The notes below the pieces were generated by a model. That model was not told the DNA's origin, ran no database searches, and saw only the letters and a program-made list of their open reading frames with translations. The translations under genes were made by a program, and so were the position numbers. From Eublepharis macularius (Eukaryota > Chordata > Lepidosauria > Squamata > Eublepharidae), in contig NC_072801.1 of the NCBI RefSeq assembly GCF_028583425.1, forward strand, positions 58,915,766-58,979,765: DNA of 64,000 bases. The letters run 5' to 3'. Of this stretch, positions 1 through 11,605 are shown piece after piece. Every line of letters begins with the position of its first letter. Position 1 is the stretch's first letter.

Positions 1-431
1 TGCTGAGGCAACTTTTAAAACGTCTGCACAGGCAATCCCATCTCCATTGGCCAATCAGAAGCCTTGGTGGGCAAAAGCCCCACCTAGCCCTTCCGACTTT
101 CTAAAGCACTCGAAGAGCATCAGGAAAGGTATCAGCATGCACCATGGTGCCCTTAGGGACCCCTGATTTAGACAATGGCACTTCCTAGCAACAGCTTCGA
201 GAACTTTTGGCTGTACTTCCTTGAATTCTGCTGATAATTAAGCCAATATTTCTTCACTAACTGTCCCGTAACACAAACCATAGATAGCTCTGAGAACATC
301 TGTTATGGAAGACCCATTAATTTCAGCAGGCTAACACAGACGATGTTCTGAGCTTATTTTGATTCCTGCATTTTGTACATGTAACATTTCCCAGTTTCTG
401 TCTTATCTCCTTGCAGCTTTCTCATTTCCAG
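1..431. other. Intron of the DKK3-like gene with an unidentified old repeat
   Basis: Bases 1-170 read like a diverged interspersed repeat (CCAATCAG near 52, and a ccatggtgcccttaggg end near 145), but I cannot name it. The rest looks like plain intron. No exon is seen. Confidence 0.3.
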
Positions 432-2582
432 TCTGTGCTCCTTATCCAAAAGAAGGCGAAGCATGCCAGACACCAAGTACTACTTTCTTTAGACTGATGG
501 TTTGGGACAACCAGGCAGCATTTGCCAAATGTCCATGTGCCCAAGGGTTGGAGTGCAGAAGTAAAAGGTAATGAGGACTTGTTCTGTGCTCCACCCCCAT
601 CAAAAGAATTCTCTTCCTTACTGTGCAACCTAGTTAGAGTTTCCAGGTCCCCTTACCGTCCGGGCAGGAGACAAAAGACCTGGCACTCTGCTTTTTAATT
701 GTCTTTGGTGCTGCACGATGACATCACTTCCTGGAAGTGATGTTGTTGTGCAGGCCTCGTGCTGCCTCTGAAAGTGCTCCTGCATTACACAGTGGGACAA
801 TTTTGGCCCACTATGGAGCGTGGGAGCGCTGCCAGGGCAGCGTGATAGGCCCTGGAGTGTTCCTGCACTCAGCAACAGGACAATTTTGGCCTGTTTAGGG
901 GCAAATAGGGCCCATTTGGGGACCAAATGGGCCTACTGTAGCGTGCAGGAGTGCACCATGCTACCTGGGAGCATGCCCTGGGAGGCATCCTCCCCTGCCT
1001 TTTCCCCTGTTGGGCAGGTAAGTAGTGGTGAGGGGTAGAGGGTGGGAGCAGGGGATCTGGATCCCCCACCCCCAGCGGGGGACTGGCAACCCTAAACCTA
1101 GTTCTAAAACCAACAATAGAAGGATCCCCTGAAAAGATCATAGTGTTGAAAGAGTCAGCCTGGACAGACACTGTCAAGATACTGGTTGCTGGTCTATCTC
1201 ATGTACAGGATGGTTCACAGGAGGAGGTGGCCATTAAAATAGCCATTGTTCTTTTGTTGTACAGTAAATTGTAAACCACTGAGCGCACAGAGAAGTATGG
1301 TGAAAATATTCCAAATAAATAAATAAAATTGCTGGACTGGAAGGGTATGGTTATAGGAATGTATAAGCACTATGTGAACAACCATTTTAGTTCTGCTTAC
1401 AGCTGATTGCATAAAAGCAGTGCCCACCCCATGGGCAAAAGCTTACTATTTGTTTACCCAAAAATCTCATTCAAGAAAGGAGCAATTTCTCCCTGCAACT
1501 GCCCTTCATGAACATTTTCTTCCTTGCCCCTCTCTTTTAAAATGGCTTCTATCACTTTAATTAGCTGATCCTCATTTATTCTCCTGGCTGTTGTGTTCCT
1601 GAATTAATCAGGCAGGGTGGATTTAATTACTGGTTTTCTTCTTTGCTAGAGCAGTGCTCATTATTTTTTTTTAATTTTATTTTTTATTATTGCAATTGTG
1701 TCATTGTGGTTGAGATCAAAAAGAAAAAAATGAGCAATTGCTCTGGCTGCAAAGAGGAAATCAGAATGGCAAAGCCCTCGCCCCCTCCTCCAACAGGAAG
1801 CAACTGAAGATAGTCCTGGGACTGTGGAAGAACCTTGCCATTCTGATCAGGAGAAGCAGGTGCTATAACTAGGGTTGCCAACCTCTAGGTTGGGCCTGGA
1901 GTCCCCCCAGAATTACAATTGCTCTCCAGGCTAAAGAGATCAGTTCCCTCCAGAGAAAATGGCAACTTTGGAGGTTGGGACTCTGTGGCATTACACCCCT
2001 GCTGAGTTCTCTCCCCTCCTCAGACTTCACCTTCTCCAAGCTCCATCCCCAAACCGCCAGGAATTTTCCAACCTGGAGTTGAACACCAACTACAACTGTG
2101 TTTTAAGTAAAGACCAACCAACCAACCACAAATCAAGTATGAAAAAGAAGGGAAAACAACACAGAAAACACTGGAAATCAGTTGGGAGGAAATGATACTT
2201 TTTAAAGTGTTTGACACTCATTCCACCTTGACACTGTGTTCCCTTTCCTTCTAGATATACAATTTCCACATGCGAAAAGCCAGAGGACGGTGTGGACATC
2301 AACAGTCTTGGAGAGCTGCTGCCTATCTTCCAGCCTATCCTGACAAACCTGGACAAAGAGGAGGCTTACTATGATGACTCTAGGCAAGATGGCCAGCTGG
2401 CAATAGTCAGCCTGCCCAAAGGCCCTTATTCTAAAGAAGATGCTGGGCTGAGTGAAGATTATGATGAGAAGAGGCTGTTTCCATGGGAGGAGGAAAGGAA
2501 TGATCCCAACCAATCAGATTTCCAGGAACTTGAGCAACTGGCCAACCAAATGGGACAGTACTTTGGACCAGGCTTTTACTAA
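432..2582 (+). CDS. DKK3-like: DKK3/soggy-family (Dickkopf-3-like) secreted protein, C-terminal two exons
   Basis: Two coding exons, 432-567 and 2255-2582 (stop TAA at 2580-2582), are joined by a GT/AG intron with matching phase (AG|A, Arg). Exon 1 could also start at 417, where a second acceptor keeps the same frame. The first exon carries a Dickkopf C-terminal (colipase-fold) cysteine pattern: VCAPYPKEGEAC and then KCPCAQGLEC. This aligns with VCTPLPVEGELC and RCPCASGLLC as I recall them from human DKK3. The second exon supplies one more Cys (STCEKPED) and an acidic tail with EELEQLANQM-like spacing that resembles the DKK3 C-terminal helix. DKK3-family proteins are secreted Wnt-pathway modulators or glycoproteins. 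The gene lies directly upstream of KASH5, where mammals have DKKL1, so it may be the DKKL1 ortholog that still has the cysteine domain. The signal peptide and first cysteine domain lie left of the window. It could instead be DKK3 itself; the family call is firm, the orthology is inference. Confidence 0.85.
635..1094. mobile_element. hAT-type MITE, 460 bp, with 8-bp target duplication
   Basis: The right end reads ...GGCAACCCTA and the left end TAGAGTTTCC, a worn inverted match. AACCTAGT flanks both sides (627-634 and 1095-1102), the 8-bp duplication typical of hAT transposons. The element is GC-rich, has no transposase and lies in the DKK3-like intron. Confidence 0.8.
1870..2088. mobile_element. 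hAT-type MITE of the AGGGTTGCCA family
   Basis: It starts TAGGGTTGCCAACC and has internal blocks (aattacaattg, gagatcagttccc, aaatggc, ggaattttcc) shared with the copies near 43.7, 49.0 and 53.8 kb. The right end is decayed. Flanks gctataac and actacaac may be the 8-bp duplication with two changes. Confidence 0.75.
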
Positions 2583-2708
2583 TTTCAAGTGCTTTCACCT
2601 GAAACTTTCATAGCGTTTTGCTCCTCCTTACTATTGTCATTTTTCCCTCTTTTGCCTTTCCTTGTATTCCACTGACTATTACATAATGACAAACATCAGT
2701 TTTTGTTA

Positions 2709-2714
2709 ATTAAA
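2709..2714 (+). other. Polyadenylation signal (ATTAAA) of the DKK3-like gene
   Basis: ATTAAA lies about 127 bases after the stop codon and is the first variant signal in the 3' flank. A short 3' UTR is inferred. Confidence 0.5.
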
Positions 2715-2829
2715 GCATCCACATGACAATACTGTTCTAGTCACTCTTTGACCATAATTCTTAAGATTTACAGTGAAAAAAAGAATTGGATTCTGTTGCA
2801 TTAAAAAAAAACTTCTAGTTTTGCGCAAG

Positions 2830-3980
2830 TTTTGACAGGAAGTGTAGGCGTCCTGTCTGGCTTGCTTGGCTCTAAGAGTTGATCTGGGTATGGCTGATGG
2901 AAGTTGTTCACTGATTGCTTCTCTGCTCGCCGCTTCCCCCAATGGCCCTCTTGCCCTCGAGGGTTCTGCTGGAACGGGCTGCTGGGCTGGGCTGGGCTGC
3001 CCGCAGGCGAGACAGACACACACACGTGCGCCTGAGAGAGGACCCCGCCGCACAGCCCTCTCAGCTCCCCAGCTCAAGCACAGCCTCATTGCAGGGACCG
3101 TCCACCTCCCCCCATCACAGCCACAGCCTCATCCTGCCACCACTGGGAGCAGGGGCCTCGGCCTGCAGCTCCATCAAGCGGTGTGCATGTTGGCCCCGTG
3201 GCCCTTTGGTGGGGGACAAGCTGCCCTCTGGGCCGGGTGTGCTCACTCGGCAGTTGCTCCATGCAGGCTGGGCGTGATCAGTTGGGCTGCCTTGTCCGGC
3301 CACCGCACCTTGGAGGTGGCCACCAAAGGAGCATGGCTCTGGCCGTGCTCCTGGCTCCTCTTGGCCCAGCAGCACGAGATGGCCGCCGGTAGGGTTGCCA
3401 GGATGTCACTTCTGGGAGTGACGTCATCACGCAGCCCCCGTTTAGGCGCTGATTGGGCCCGTTGTGGGCCCCTGCGGAGCACAGGAATGCTCCCACGCCC
3501 CACAGGGGCCCACAACAGGCCCAATCCGCGCCCGTTTTGGCACAGATTGGGTCCGTTTTGACGCGGATTGGGCCCATTTTGGACCCGTGGAGCGTGGGAG
3601 CGTTCCTGCGCTCCACAGGGGCCCACAACGGGCCCAATCCGTGCCAAAACGGACCCGATCCGTGCCAAAATGGGCGCGGATTGGGCCCATTTTGGCACGG
3701 ATTGGGCCCGTTGTGGGCCCCTGAGGAGCGCAAGAACGCTCCTGCGCTCCACAGGGGCCCCGATCCAGGCCAAAACAGGCCTGATCTTGGGGCTGCTGTG
3801 CGCGGGGGCGCACAGCACCACAGGGGGGCGTGCACGGAAGAGGCGCCCCCCCGCTGGCCAGGTAAGTGGGGGCGGGGGTGGGTGCCACCGGGGGTCTGGC
3901 AGCCCTAGCCACCGGGCAAGCCCACACCGCCCACCCCAGGCTGTGGCCCGACCCCACACAGCTGGGTTTGATAAACAGCA
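2830..3980. repeat. GC-rich block of unknown type, split by a MITE
   Basis: Strongly GC-rich DNA (about 2830-3389 and 3908-3980) lies in AT-rich surroundings and is interrupted by the hAT MITE at 3390-3907. Long open frames here follow from composition; they lack splice logic or a recognisable domain. It is probably a repeat, as its base composition is unlike its neighbours. Confidence 0.4.
3390..3907. mobile_element. hAT-type MITE, 518 bp, same family as 635-1094
   Basis: It begins TAGGGTTGCCAGGATGTCAC and ends CTGGCAGCCCTA, so the ends are inverted matches. Flanks gccgccgg (3382-3389) and gccaccgg (3908-3915) are an 8-bp duplication with one change. The interior holds several inverted and direct copies of a GGGCCC(A/G)TTTTGG-type motif and of a GGAGCG(C/T)-rich motif. 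Confidence 0.8.
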
Positions 3981-4559
3981 TCCTTACATGCCAGTAGTCT
4001 GATTCATTGTGCTGACAAATTATTCCCAAGTGAAGGCTATTTACTAGTTTGGTCCAAAGAGAACATTTGTTGAATCTGAAAATTCTCTCCTACTTTTTTA
4101 GACTTGAATCTATGCATTAGACAGGATCTACTAAATATCTAGAAATCTGGTGGAGACTTTTGCAGACTTTCCAACATATGTTAGAAGACTTATCCTATAA
4201 CATAATGCTTTTAGCGTGTTTCGGATGACGCACATTTATCCTAGAGCCCGTTGTATTATTTGCACAATGGGCTTTGTTTCTAGTATTAATTATAAAAATC
4301 TAATTAAAGTGTGTCTTCCTTCCCTGCATCCAGGATACATTTCTTAAAGAAATTATCAAAAGAGCTAGGACCATGAAAAAAAGCTTGCCAGAAGTTATTA
4401 AAGGTGTGATTAAAGAGGGGTGTCCTTAGATAAGTTTCTTACAAGGAAGTTGGTTAATGAGTTGCAAAGGAACAAGTGCAGGAAAATTTTCCAATTAAAA
4501 TATGATTAATGTAAACATTTAAACATTGTTAGCAAAATTAATGTTAGCAAAAGAAGGCA

Positions 4560-4765
4560 AATTCACCATATACAAGCCTGGACCATGTACAAGCACTGGG
4601 GTTTGTCCGTGCTTCATAAATCTCTCACATGTGGCCCATCTAACACGATTGATCTGTCAGCCCTGACTAGAATTGATAAACAAAATTGTATTTACATATG
4701 TGGGGTGGAATCTTTTTGATTTTGCTACCACAGACTAACACGGCTAACTCCTCTGCATCTATAGC
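4560..4765. repeat. Tail of a common reptile interspersed repeat
   Basis: The end reads ctaccacagactaacacggc and then taactcctctgcatc, a phrase I recall from a widespread turtle and lizard repeat. The family name is uncertain. The flanking 3980-4560 shows nothing I recognise. Confidence 0.4.
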
Positions 4766-4959
4766 ATCAGAAACATTTTCTTGATTTGGAAAACAAATTT
4801 TTCTGCCAGAAAATTTCCATACCTCATCACTGGGTTAAGGAGGGAAAGGGGGAGGGGCAGTTGAGAGATGTGTGCAAAAGGTGGGTAACGGAAATGCAGA
4901 GTTCTATGGGGAAAGAAGGTAATTGTTAGATGGGGCTCAACAGGTAAAAAGGAAATAGC

Positions 4960-5440
4960 TGACACAAGAGAGCGCGTAAAGGAAACAGCGATGAGCGTGC
5001 AGAGGGGTGCAAAGAGCGGTTAGCTAGCTGAGGAGGGGCAAAGAGCCACAGAAAACCGGAGCGAAGCAATTTAAGATGTTGGGACACGTGGGTCGGAAGC
5101 TTAACCAGAGGACAGGAGACGCAGAGAGGTGAGAGAAAACGAGAGAGGCTATTCGCCCCTTAAGAACAGCAAGCAGCCCTCAGCGATTGGCCGAGCTCGC
5201 CTCTTTCAGGTTTCCCGCCCTTTCCCGAGAGACTCCCTCAGCAATCTCCAGAGCAGCGCGTATCGCCTCGCGGAGGGATATCTGTGCCTGTCCCTTAGCG
5301 AGGGGAGTTCGTTTTCTCTTTTTTTGCCGCCTTTCCTGGGTTTCCAGGTTTTACCCTGCTCGTACGGGGTTGTTTTTTTCTGCAGCTTCGCTCATATGCG
5401 TAATAATGGCTTCTTATGGTGCCAAAGAAAATAACACAAT
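4960..5440 (+). promoter_or_regulatory. Possible KASH5 promoter or first-exon region
   Basis: This stretch is richer in CpG than its AT-rich surroundings. It has an inverted CCAAT box (gattggcc) near 5186, an E-box (CACGTG) near 5085, and a good donor (GCAGAGAG|GTGAGAG) near 5127. It lies between the DKK3-like 3' end and the first recognised KASH5 exon. The open frame before that donor does not match the phase of exon 7834, so any exon here would be non-coding. Confidence 0.3.
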
Positions 5441-5622
5441 TTAGAAAATAAAACTTTCCCCTGCTATACAAATCTACTGTCACCAGTTAAGTCTTTATAC
5501 CGTCATTTGAAATACTGGCCGTCGTTTCACAGTTACTATTCCTCATCCGCCTCGCACTCTTTTCAGTCTCTAATAAAAATGGGTGTTCAGATTGTAAATA
5601 AGTGATAATTGAACCAAATGTG

Positions 5623-6495
5623 TTTATTAGTTTCACAAAACCCGGCAAACAGTTAATTACCCGAAGAAGCCTCTTGCTGTGTAGATATTAGAATTTGCTG
5701 CTTGCTAATCGAGAATGGCTACCCCCTCTACAAGGCCTTTCCCTCAGTAGTGCCAATCATTGCCATTCAGTATTTTTCTTCTAAGCTTCCTGCTTTTAAA
5801 ACTCATTTGAGTATGTTTCTCCCCCAATACAACCCATTATATTTAAAATATTAGTATGGTAACCAGCCCCTTTTCCAATGTTGTGAGTTTAGCTGTCCCT
5901 GATTGAAAAAAGAAAAAGTCCTTCAAGTGAGCCTTTCTCAACTACCATCTGGAAAACCCAAGGCCATTCTCAATATTTGCCATAAAAATTGTTCTCCAGA
6001 ATCTCTAGTAAATTGTTCTCCTTCCAAAGTGACATCCTAACCTTCCTCAAATAATTAATATGCTACCATCTATCAAAATTACTTTGAGGTGAATGCTGGC
6101 CCTTCTAATGGTGAAACCATCTGTGAACAGAATGTACAGAATGAACTATTAAAATAGACTGGAACAATTCAAATAATTTGGAAAATCCCTAACATAACAG
6201 TAACATCAAATGGATATACATTCCTTATGCTTAAACACATTTGAGAAAAGCTGAGACATTTTGCATTTGCTGTGTGGCAAATGTTTGTTTTCTAGATTTC
6301 TTAATGTAGTGATTAAACCAGTCATAACTTTCAATGATTTATCAGATTCATATACTTGTAATATATGGGATTTTCATGCCTTTGGTTTGTTCAGCTTTTA
6401 AATGAATGGTAATTCAACCATTTTTATTCGTTTCACAAAATCTGGCAAATAATTACCTGAAGAAGCCTCTTGCTTTGTAGATATTGAAATTTGTT
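5623..6495. repeat. Pair of direct repeats about 75 bp long, 800 bp apart
   Basis: 5623-5700 and 6423-6495 share tttcacaaaa, gaagaagcctcttgct and gtagatatt with scattered changes, in the same orientation. The interval between is AT-rich and carries nothing recognisable. Confidence 0.6.
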
Positions 6496-6499
6496 GTGT

Positions 6500-7833
6500 T
6501 CCTATTTTGTTACAGGTAGAACAAGAAGTTATTTTTAAAAATCACCTCCTTTTCCTTTTAAAACTGCTTCCAGTGGAGTGAAATTCCTTGTCAAAGGAAC
6601 AATCTATGTGCGGTGATGGAGAATGTTTGTCACAAGTCTCTTGAGAATACAGCACATGCAGAATTAGCCATGGAATCAACAGAAAGTAGGTGTTGGCCTT
6701 TTCTGAAATGACCAGATTGTAATATATTTTGTGAGAAACTTCTGCTCCTAGAAGACATTTTTTCATCCCCAGTGAATTTCATGAAAAGTGGCAATTTCTC
6801 ATGGGGTTTGTTAACAGGCCAACCCAAGAATTTCTTTCAGATGGGTAGTTGTGTTAGTTCATAATAAAACATAATTTGAATCCAGGAGCAACTTAATGAC
6901 CAACACAATTTTCCAGAGTATAAACTTTCATGAAAGTTTACAGCCTGAAAAAAGTTGCTGGTCTTCAGTTTTATTCCAAGTGTTTGACAACTATTGAGAA
7001 TGAGAACTGTTACTTTGGTGTCCCCCCCCCCCCCTCCATTCAATGTAAAGTATTAAAATGTTTAAAAAGATAAAAGAAATTCACTTCCATCTAATTTGTT
7101 GTCCCTTAAAGCCAGGCATTCAAGGTGACTGACTAGTTCACCTAGATGATCAGCCAGCCCTGCTTGATAAGGGAACCTCTCTAAAATTCTGGCTGCAATC
7201 TTAAGCATTCTTACTTGGAAGCATACTTACTTGTCTCCACAGTAGTTGTTTTGTCTGAAATTGACACGATTCAGTTTTTAATGGATAGTCCAATCAACGT
7301 GTTGCAGTTCAGTGTTCTGTTTCCCCTTTTTTCAGATCTGAATTTTAGTGCTTTTTTTTAACGCAGAAGGCAGTTGCAGCAAGAGCTTGTCCAGTGTGAA
7401 CGAGTGAAAGGCAGTTGGGGCTTTCCTTAAAATGCTGTTCCTTCCATTCTGCCTCCCAATGGATTAAGGATTTATTAAAGAGTAATTAAATGGGAATAAG
7501 AAGCAATTAAACTGTGAAACAGAAGTGGCTATGAGAAGAAAAATAATTAAATAGACAGTTCATTTTCTGCGATGGCAACTCAGATTTCCCTTCAATCTTT
7601 GACACAGTCTTACCTCACAGCAAGCCTCCTCCCCTTCCTAGATAATGATATACTAAAATAATATAATTCCCCACTGAGGCTTTTTCAAGCAGACTTATTC
7701 TAGACATCCTCACCTTAGTAATGGGATCGTAAATACATTTCATAACAGCCCCGGGATGACTTGGTCTGTAGATAATCCAGGCTTAGAAAAAAAATCTAAT
7801 TTATATTGTCTGTTACTTCCTCTTGTTCCTTAG
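6500..7833. other. AT-rich non-coding stretch before KASH5 exon 7834
   Basis: No gene-like signal is seen. A run of C at 7022-7034 is the only low-complexity feature. Confidence 0.5.
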
Positions 7834-10800
7834 CAAAGCCATGGGACACCATTGGCGTCAGCAGCAAGAATATCACCATGAGTGCCAGCCAGTACTCTGA
7901 GGAACATGTTCTGAAATGCACATTCAACGCCTGTGATCCAGAACAAACAGGTAGAAAGCTTTTTAGTGTCACACAGAAATGTTAAATATTCAAATCTATT
8001 GGAGATCAGATTTGTTTTGTGTTGCTAAGAAGTGCATGCACCTTTCAGAATTGGTTAGCAAGGACATCAGAATTTTTTAGTGACACATGCTAGCTCTATA
8101 CCCCATGCCCATCTCAATGCTCTCAAATGCTACCAGGAAAAAATAGCAATAACTCTGAAATAACCGTTTAATGGCAATAAGTCCTAGGAGAAAGCTAGAC
8201 CTACTTTTTTTTTCTTTTTTAAGGTTACGTTTTGATTGAGTAGAATATACAAGGGGGGGAGCAACATTACTGTTGCTCAGTAATGGAGCATTTTCTTTGT
8301 TTGCAGAAGGTCTCAGGTTCAGTCTTTGGCATCTTCAGTTTAAAAGATTAAGCAGAGTAGGTGATATGAAAGCCCTCTACTTGAAGAGCTGCTGCTAGTC
8401 AGAGTGACAATACTGACCTTGATAGACCAAAGGCCTGGCTCAGTATTAGGCCGCTTCATGTGCCCATGTGTTCAGTTATTCAATTCTTGATAAACACTTC
8501 AAAGTTATTGTGACAGAATAGCCCAAGGCCCTGCTCCCTTTTTCTCTCCAAGACATCTAGGCACCAGTGGTCATCCTGAGTCTCCACCAAGAGTCAAGGC
8601 ACTTGCCCAACTTTCTTGTGCTTCTGTATAGGTACACTGCCACCAGTTGGTCATTTTTGCAATTACCCAGCTTCCCTTCTCTGTTGCCAGTTAAAGGCTC
8701 CACCTGGTGCCTACATCTCCTGCTACTCAGTCACTGGGTATCATGAGGATAGCATGCTTCATGGGAATTAACTGTCTAGCGACTAACCACCTCCCTTCTC
8801 CTGGTGCCTAGTTTGAAGAGCGTGTTTATATGGTGAAGGTCTATGTAGAACCAAGAACAACTACCAACATTTAAAATAGTAAAGGATTTATTAAAAGGGA
8901 AAAGTACACACATACAACTGCTCTATAATGGACTGAGCAAGGGACACAAAGAAAGAGTATAAACACGCAGTCCTCCATCCGTTGTCTAAATACATGCCCC
9001 AGCTGTCTTTTTTTTTTAAAAAAATTTTTATTGGGTTAGAACATTAATATTTTTACATTACATTACATTCAATTTTCCCCTAATTTTTCGTTTCTAACCC
9101 CCTCCCTTTCCCCCCCTTTTGTTGACTTCCAACAGCTTTCCCACCCTCTGTCCCTTTTCCCTTACTTCTATTAACTTCATCTGTCTAAAACAAATATATA
9201 TTCTCCATTATATTAAGCAGTACATCTTTAACTCTTTTACTTATTATACATCCAAACTATACTTCTTTAGATAAACAATTTATCCCATTTTCCAGTTTTG
9301 AATATTTCTATATATCATAAACCATAAAAATTTCCCACCTTTAAATCAAACAATTTGATTTGTTCTCTATATATTAATCATTTCTTCTTTTTATAGTATT
9401 TCTATATAACTCATCACATAGTCAGTCGTTTTAACTCTTCTATACATTCGGTTTGGTGCATATAAGTCTTGTCAAATAAAAAAAAATATTGTTAATTACT
9501 CAATCCTCATATTTAAACCGTTAATTATTCTCTATCAATATTCTATCAATTAACCTTTACATATCTATATATATCTCAATCAATTAATTAATCTAACTGC
9601 TTATAAATTCACATTTCTCTTCCTCCCCCGGTAAAGTCACCCCTCTCTTTTATACTTTTATTGTACTTCAGTAGTTCTCAAACTGCCACAGTTTTCCACA
9701 TGCCCCAGCTGTCTTAATCTAAGGCAGGCTCTTGAAGTTTCTATGTTATAGAGATCTAAAAGCTTCCCATTACCTTGGAGTCTTTGTCTGGACAACCAGC
9801 CTTTTGTCTGCTCCATGTGGCAATGGTGGCCATCAAGATGGCGCCCAGGTTTGAGAGCCCCTTCCTCTAGATGAAATTAGCCAAAATGCACTCCTCTTAC
9901 TCTGAGCCAAGGCATTTTATCTCTTCTTTCTGCCCACTCTTTCTATGGTTCAAAACTCTTCTTTTTGACATTGCCCGGAAGGTCGTATCTAGCCCCCCGC
10001 CTTCCAAGTTTCTGTTACCTTCTGGGTGTCAGTTCCTAGGCAAGGTATGAGTTGGCCTTTTCATTATCTTCAGCAAGGAGAGTCAAATGCATTTACATAG
10101 CTTTGTGAGAGCCATGGACAGGATGGGTAATACTTGAGAGCAATTGACTTCCCCCTTTCTGCCTGACCTTTGCTAACCAAGTAAAACATCTAAAACCAAG
10201 TGTAGGGTTTTGCAAAACTCAAACTTCAAAATAGAATGAATTTCTCCAAGATGGATTGTTCTTAAAGTACAATATAAAGGGAAGAAAAGACTGAAAATTG
10301 AGTATAAGGCAGGAATAGGAAGCAATTGTCCAAACCTAAAAAAATGTCTTTAAAATCCTGGCATTTAAGATTAATAAGAAAGGTAATGACTAATTATTTC
10401 TCCCATTCACCACAACTTTATGAAAGGGGATTTAATTTGTGTTTTATTCATATTCCCCTTTCAGCTAATAATTTCACACAGAATCAAGACACCAAAGCAG
10501 TGATCTGTTAAGAAATATAGGTTTATTCCACCGTTCAGGGCAGAAATGTGTAAGGACCAGTAACATTGGAGGGCTTTCTATATCCTCAATACAGTTTACA
10601 GAATAATTGCTAATTGTTTACAGAATATAAAATCAGAAGGTTAGTGTAAACACCCTGTCAAAATGACGCAAACATTTGTCAGAATGACGCTTCTCCTAGA
10701 GAACATGACATCCAACAAGCTTGAGTGACAAATGAATCATACAAACATTTGAGAAGCTGAAGCCACATATCTGATATATTCTTGGGAAAGAATGCATTCA

Positions 10801-11605
10801 AGGTTAAAAGCTTACTCATCTTTCATTATAATTACCAAAACAAGAAAATGTTTATACTCAATGATTCTTCACACCTACCAGAATCCTATCTGACAAGCAG
10901 GATATCTCAGAGGAAGAATTTTGACACTGGATCAAGGCTTTCCTACTTGTTTACATGTTTTGTGTGCTATCAACTTTGAATGTATGCTCAGAACAAGATT
11001 TAATTAAATGGGGCCTAAAAATCCTTTAATACTTTCCTGCTCTTGGTGCAGCAACCATTTTCACACTCTTTTTGTCCTTTAATCACAAGGACTAAAAATT
11101 CATTTTTTAAAAAAGTAAATGTAAATTTTAAAATTTCATTGTTTCATCAAGAGGGTTCAGACCAATCATATCTCTTTTGAGCTACTGCCATGAGGTTGTT
11201 GTCCAGATGCCCAGAAAAAGCACACATTAATTGTCTTTAACAGTTAAAGCCAGAGACTGTTTAATTCCTTGGTTTTTTCTAGATGGGAGAAATGAAAGCA
11301 CAAACACTGTATAATGATAAATGAGTGGTGAGAGAAAGCAAACATGAGATCCAGCTCTAAATAATCTTTTATGCTTGGAGTCTTCTAGCTACCTATATGG
11401 TTCTGCTCATCTGGTTACAGGGGAGGTGTCCGTTTTCCGAATAATTGAATACTTACAGGAAATGACAGGGCAGAGTTGTGAAGACTGGAGGCTTCACTCT
11501 CTCTATATAAAACTGGATCCAGAAGAGAGAGGTGTTACTGTTGACTTTCCTACCTTCCATCGAATCATGAAGGACTGGATTGCAGATTGCCGACAAGATG
11601 GGTTC
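7834..11605 (+). CDS. KASH5: KASH5 EF-hand-like exons
   Basis: Exon 7834-7950 follows ...cttag and ends at AACAG|GTAGAA. Its frame contains VLKCTFNACDPEQTG, matching human ILNSTFEACDPQRTG. It joins through a split Gly codon to the exon at 11421, which reads GEVSVFRIIEYLQEMTGQ and DFPTFHRIMKDWIADC (human VLAYLEAVTGQ and MRDWIAAC). This paired EF-hand-like region is the part that binds dynein light intermediate chain in mammals. The canonical calcium-binding loop residues are not well kept, as in the mammalian protein. The donor is either 11601 (GG|GTTCGT) or 11605 (TTC|GTAATT). The first would splice in frame straight to 16443; the second would need an intervening exon. Translation may start at the ATG of MSASQYSEE (ACC before the ATG) or in an unseen upstream exon, because the frame is open to the exon edge. 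Confidence 0.93.

Noticed and set aside
2866-3959. Open frames of 231-238 codons on both strands
   Set aside because: They run through a GC-rich block and a hAT MITE, are present in several frames at once, and show no domain or splice pattern.
5073-5127. ATG followed by an open frame up to a donor, as KASH5 exon 1
   Set aside because: Its phase would join exon 7834 in a frame that soon stops; only a non-coding role remains possible.
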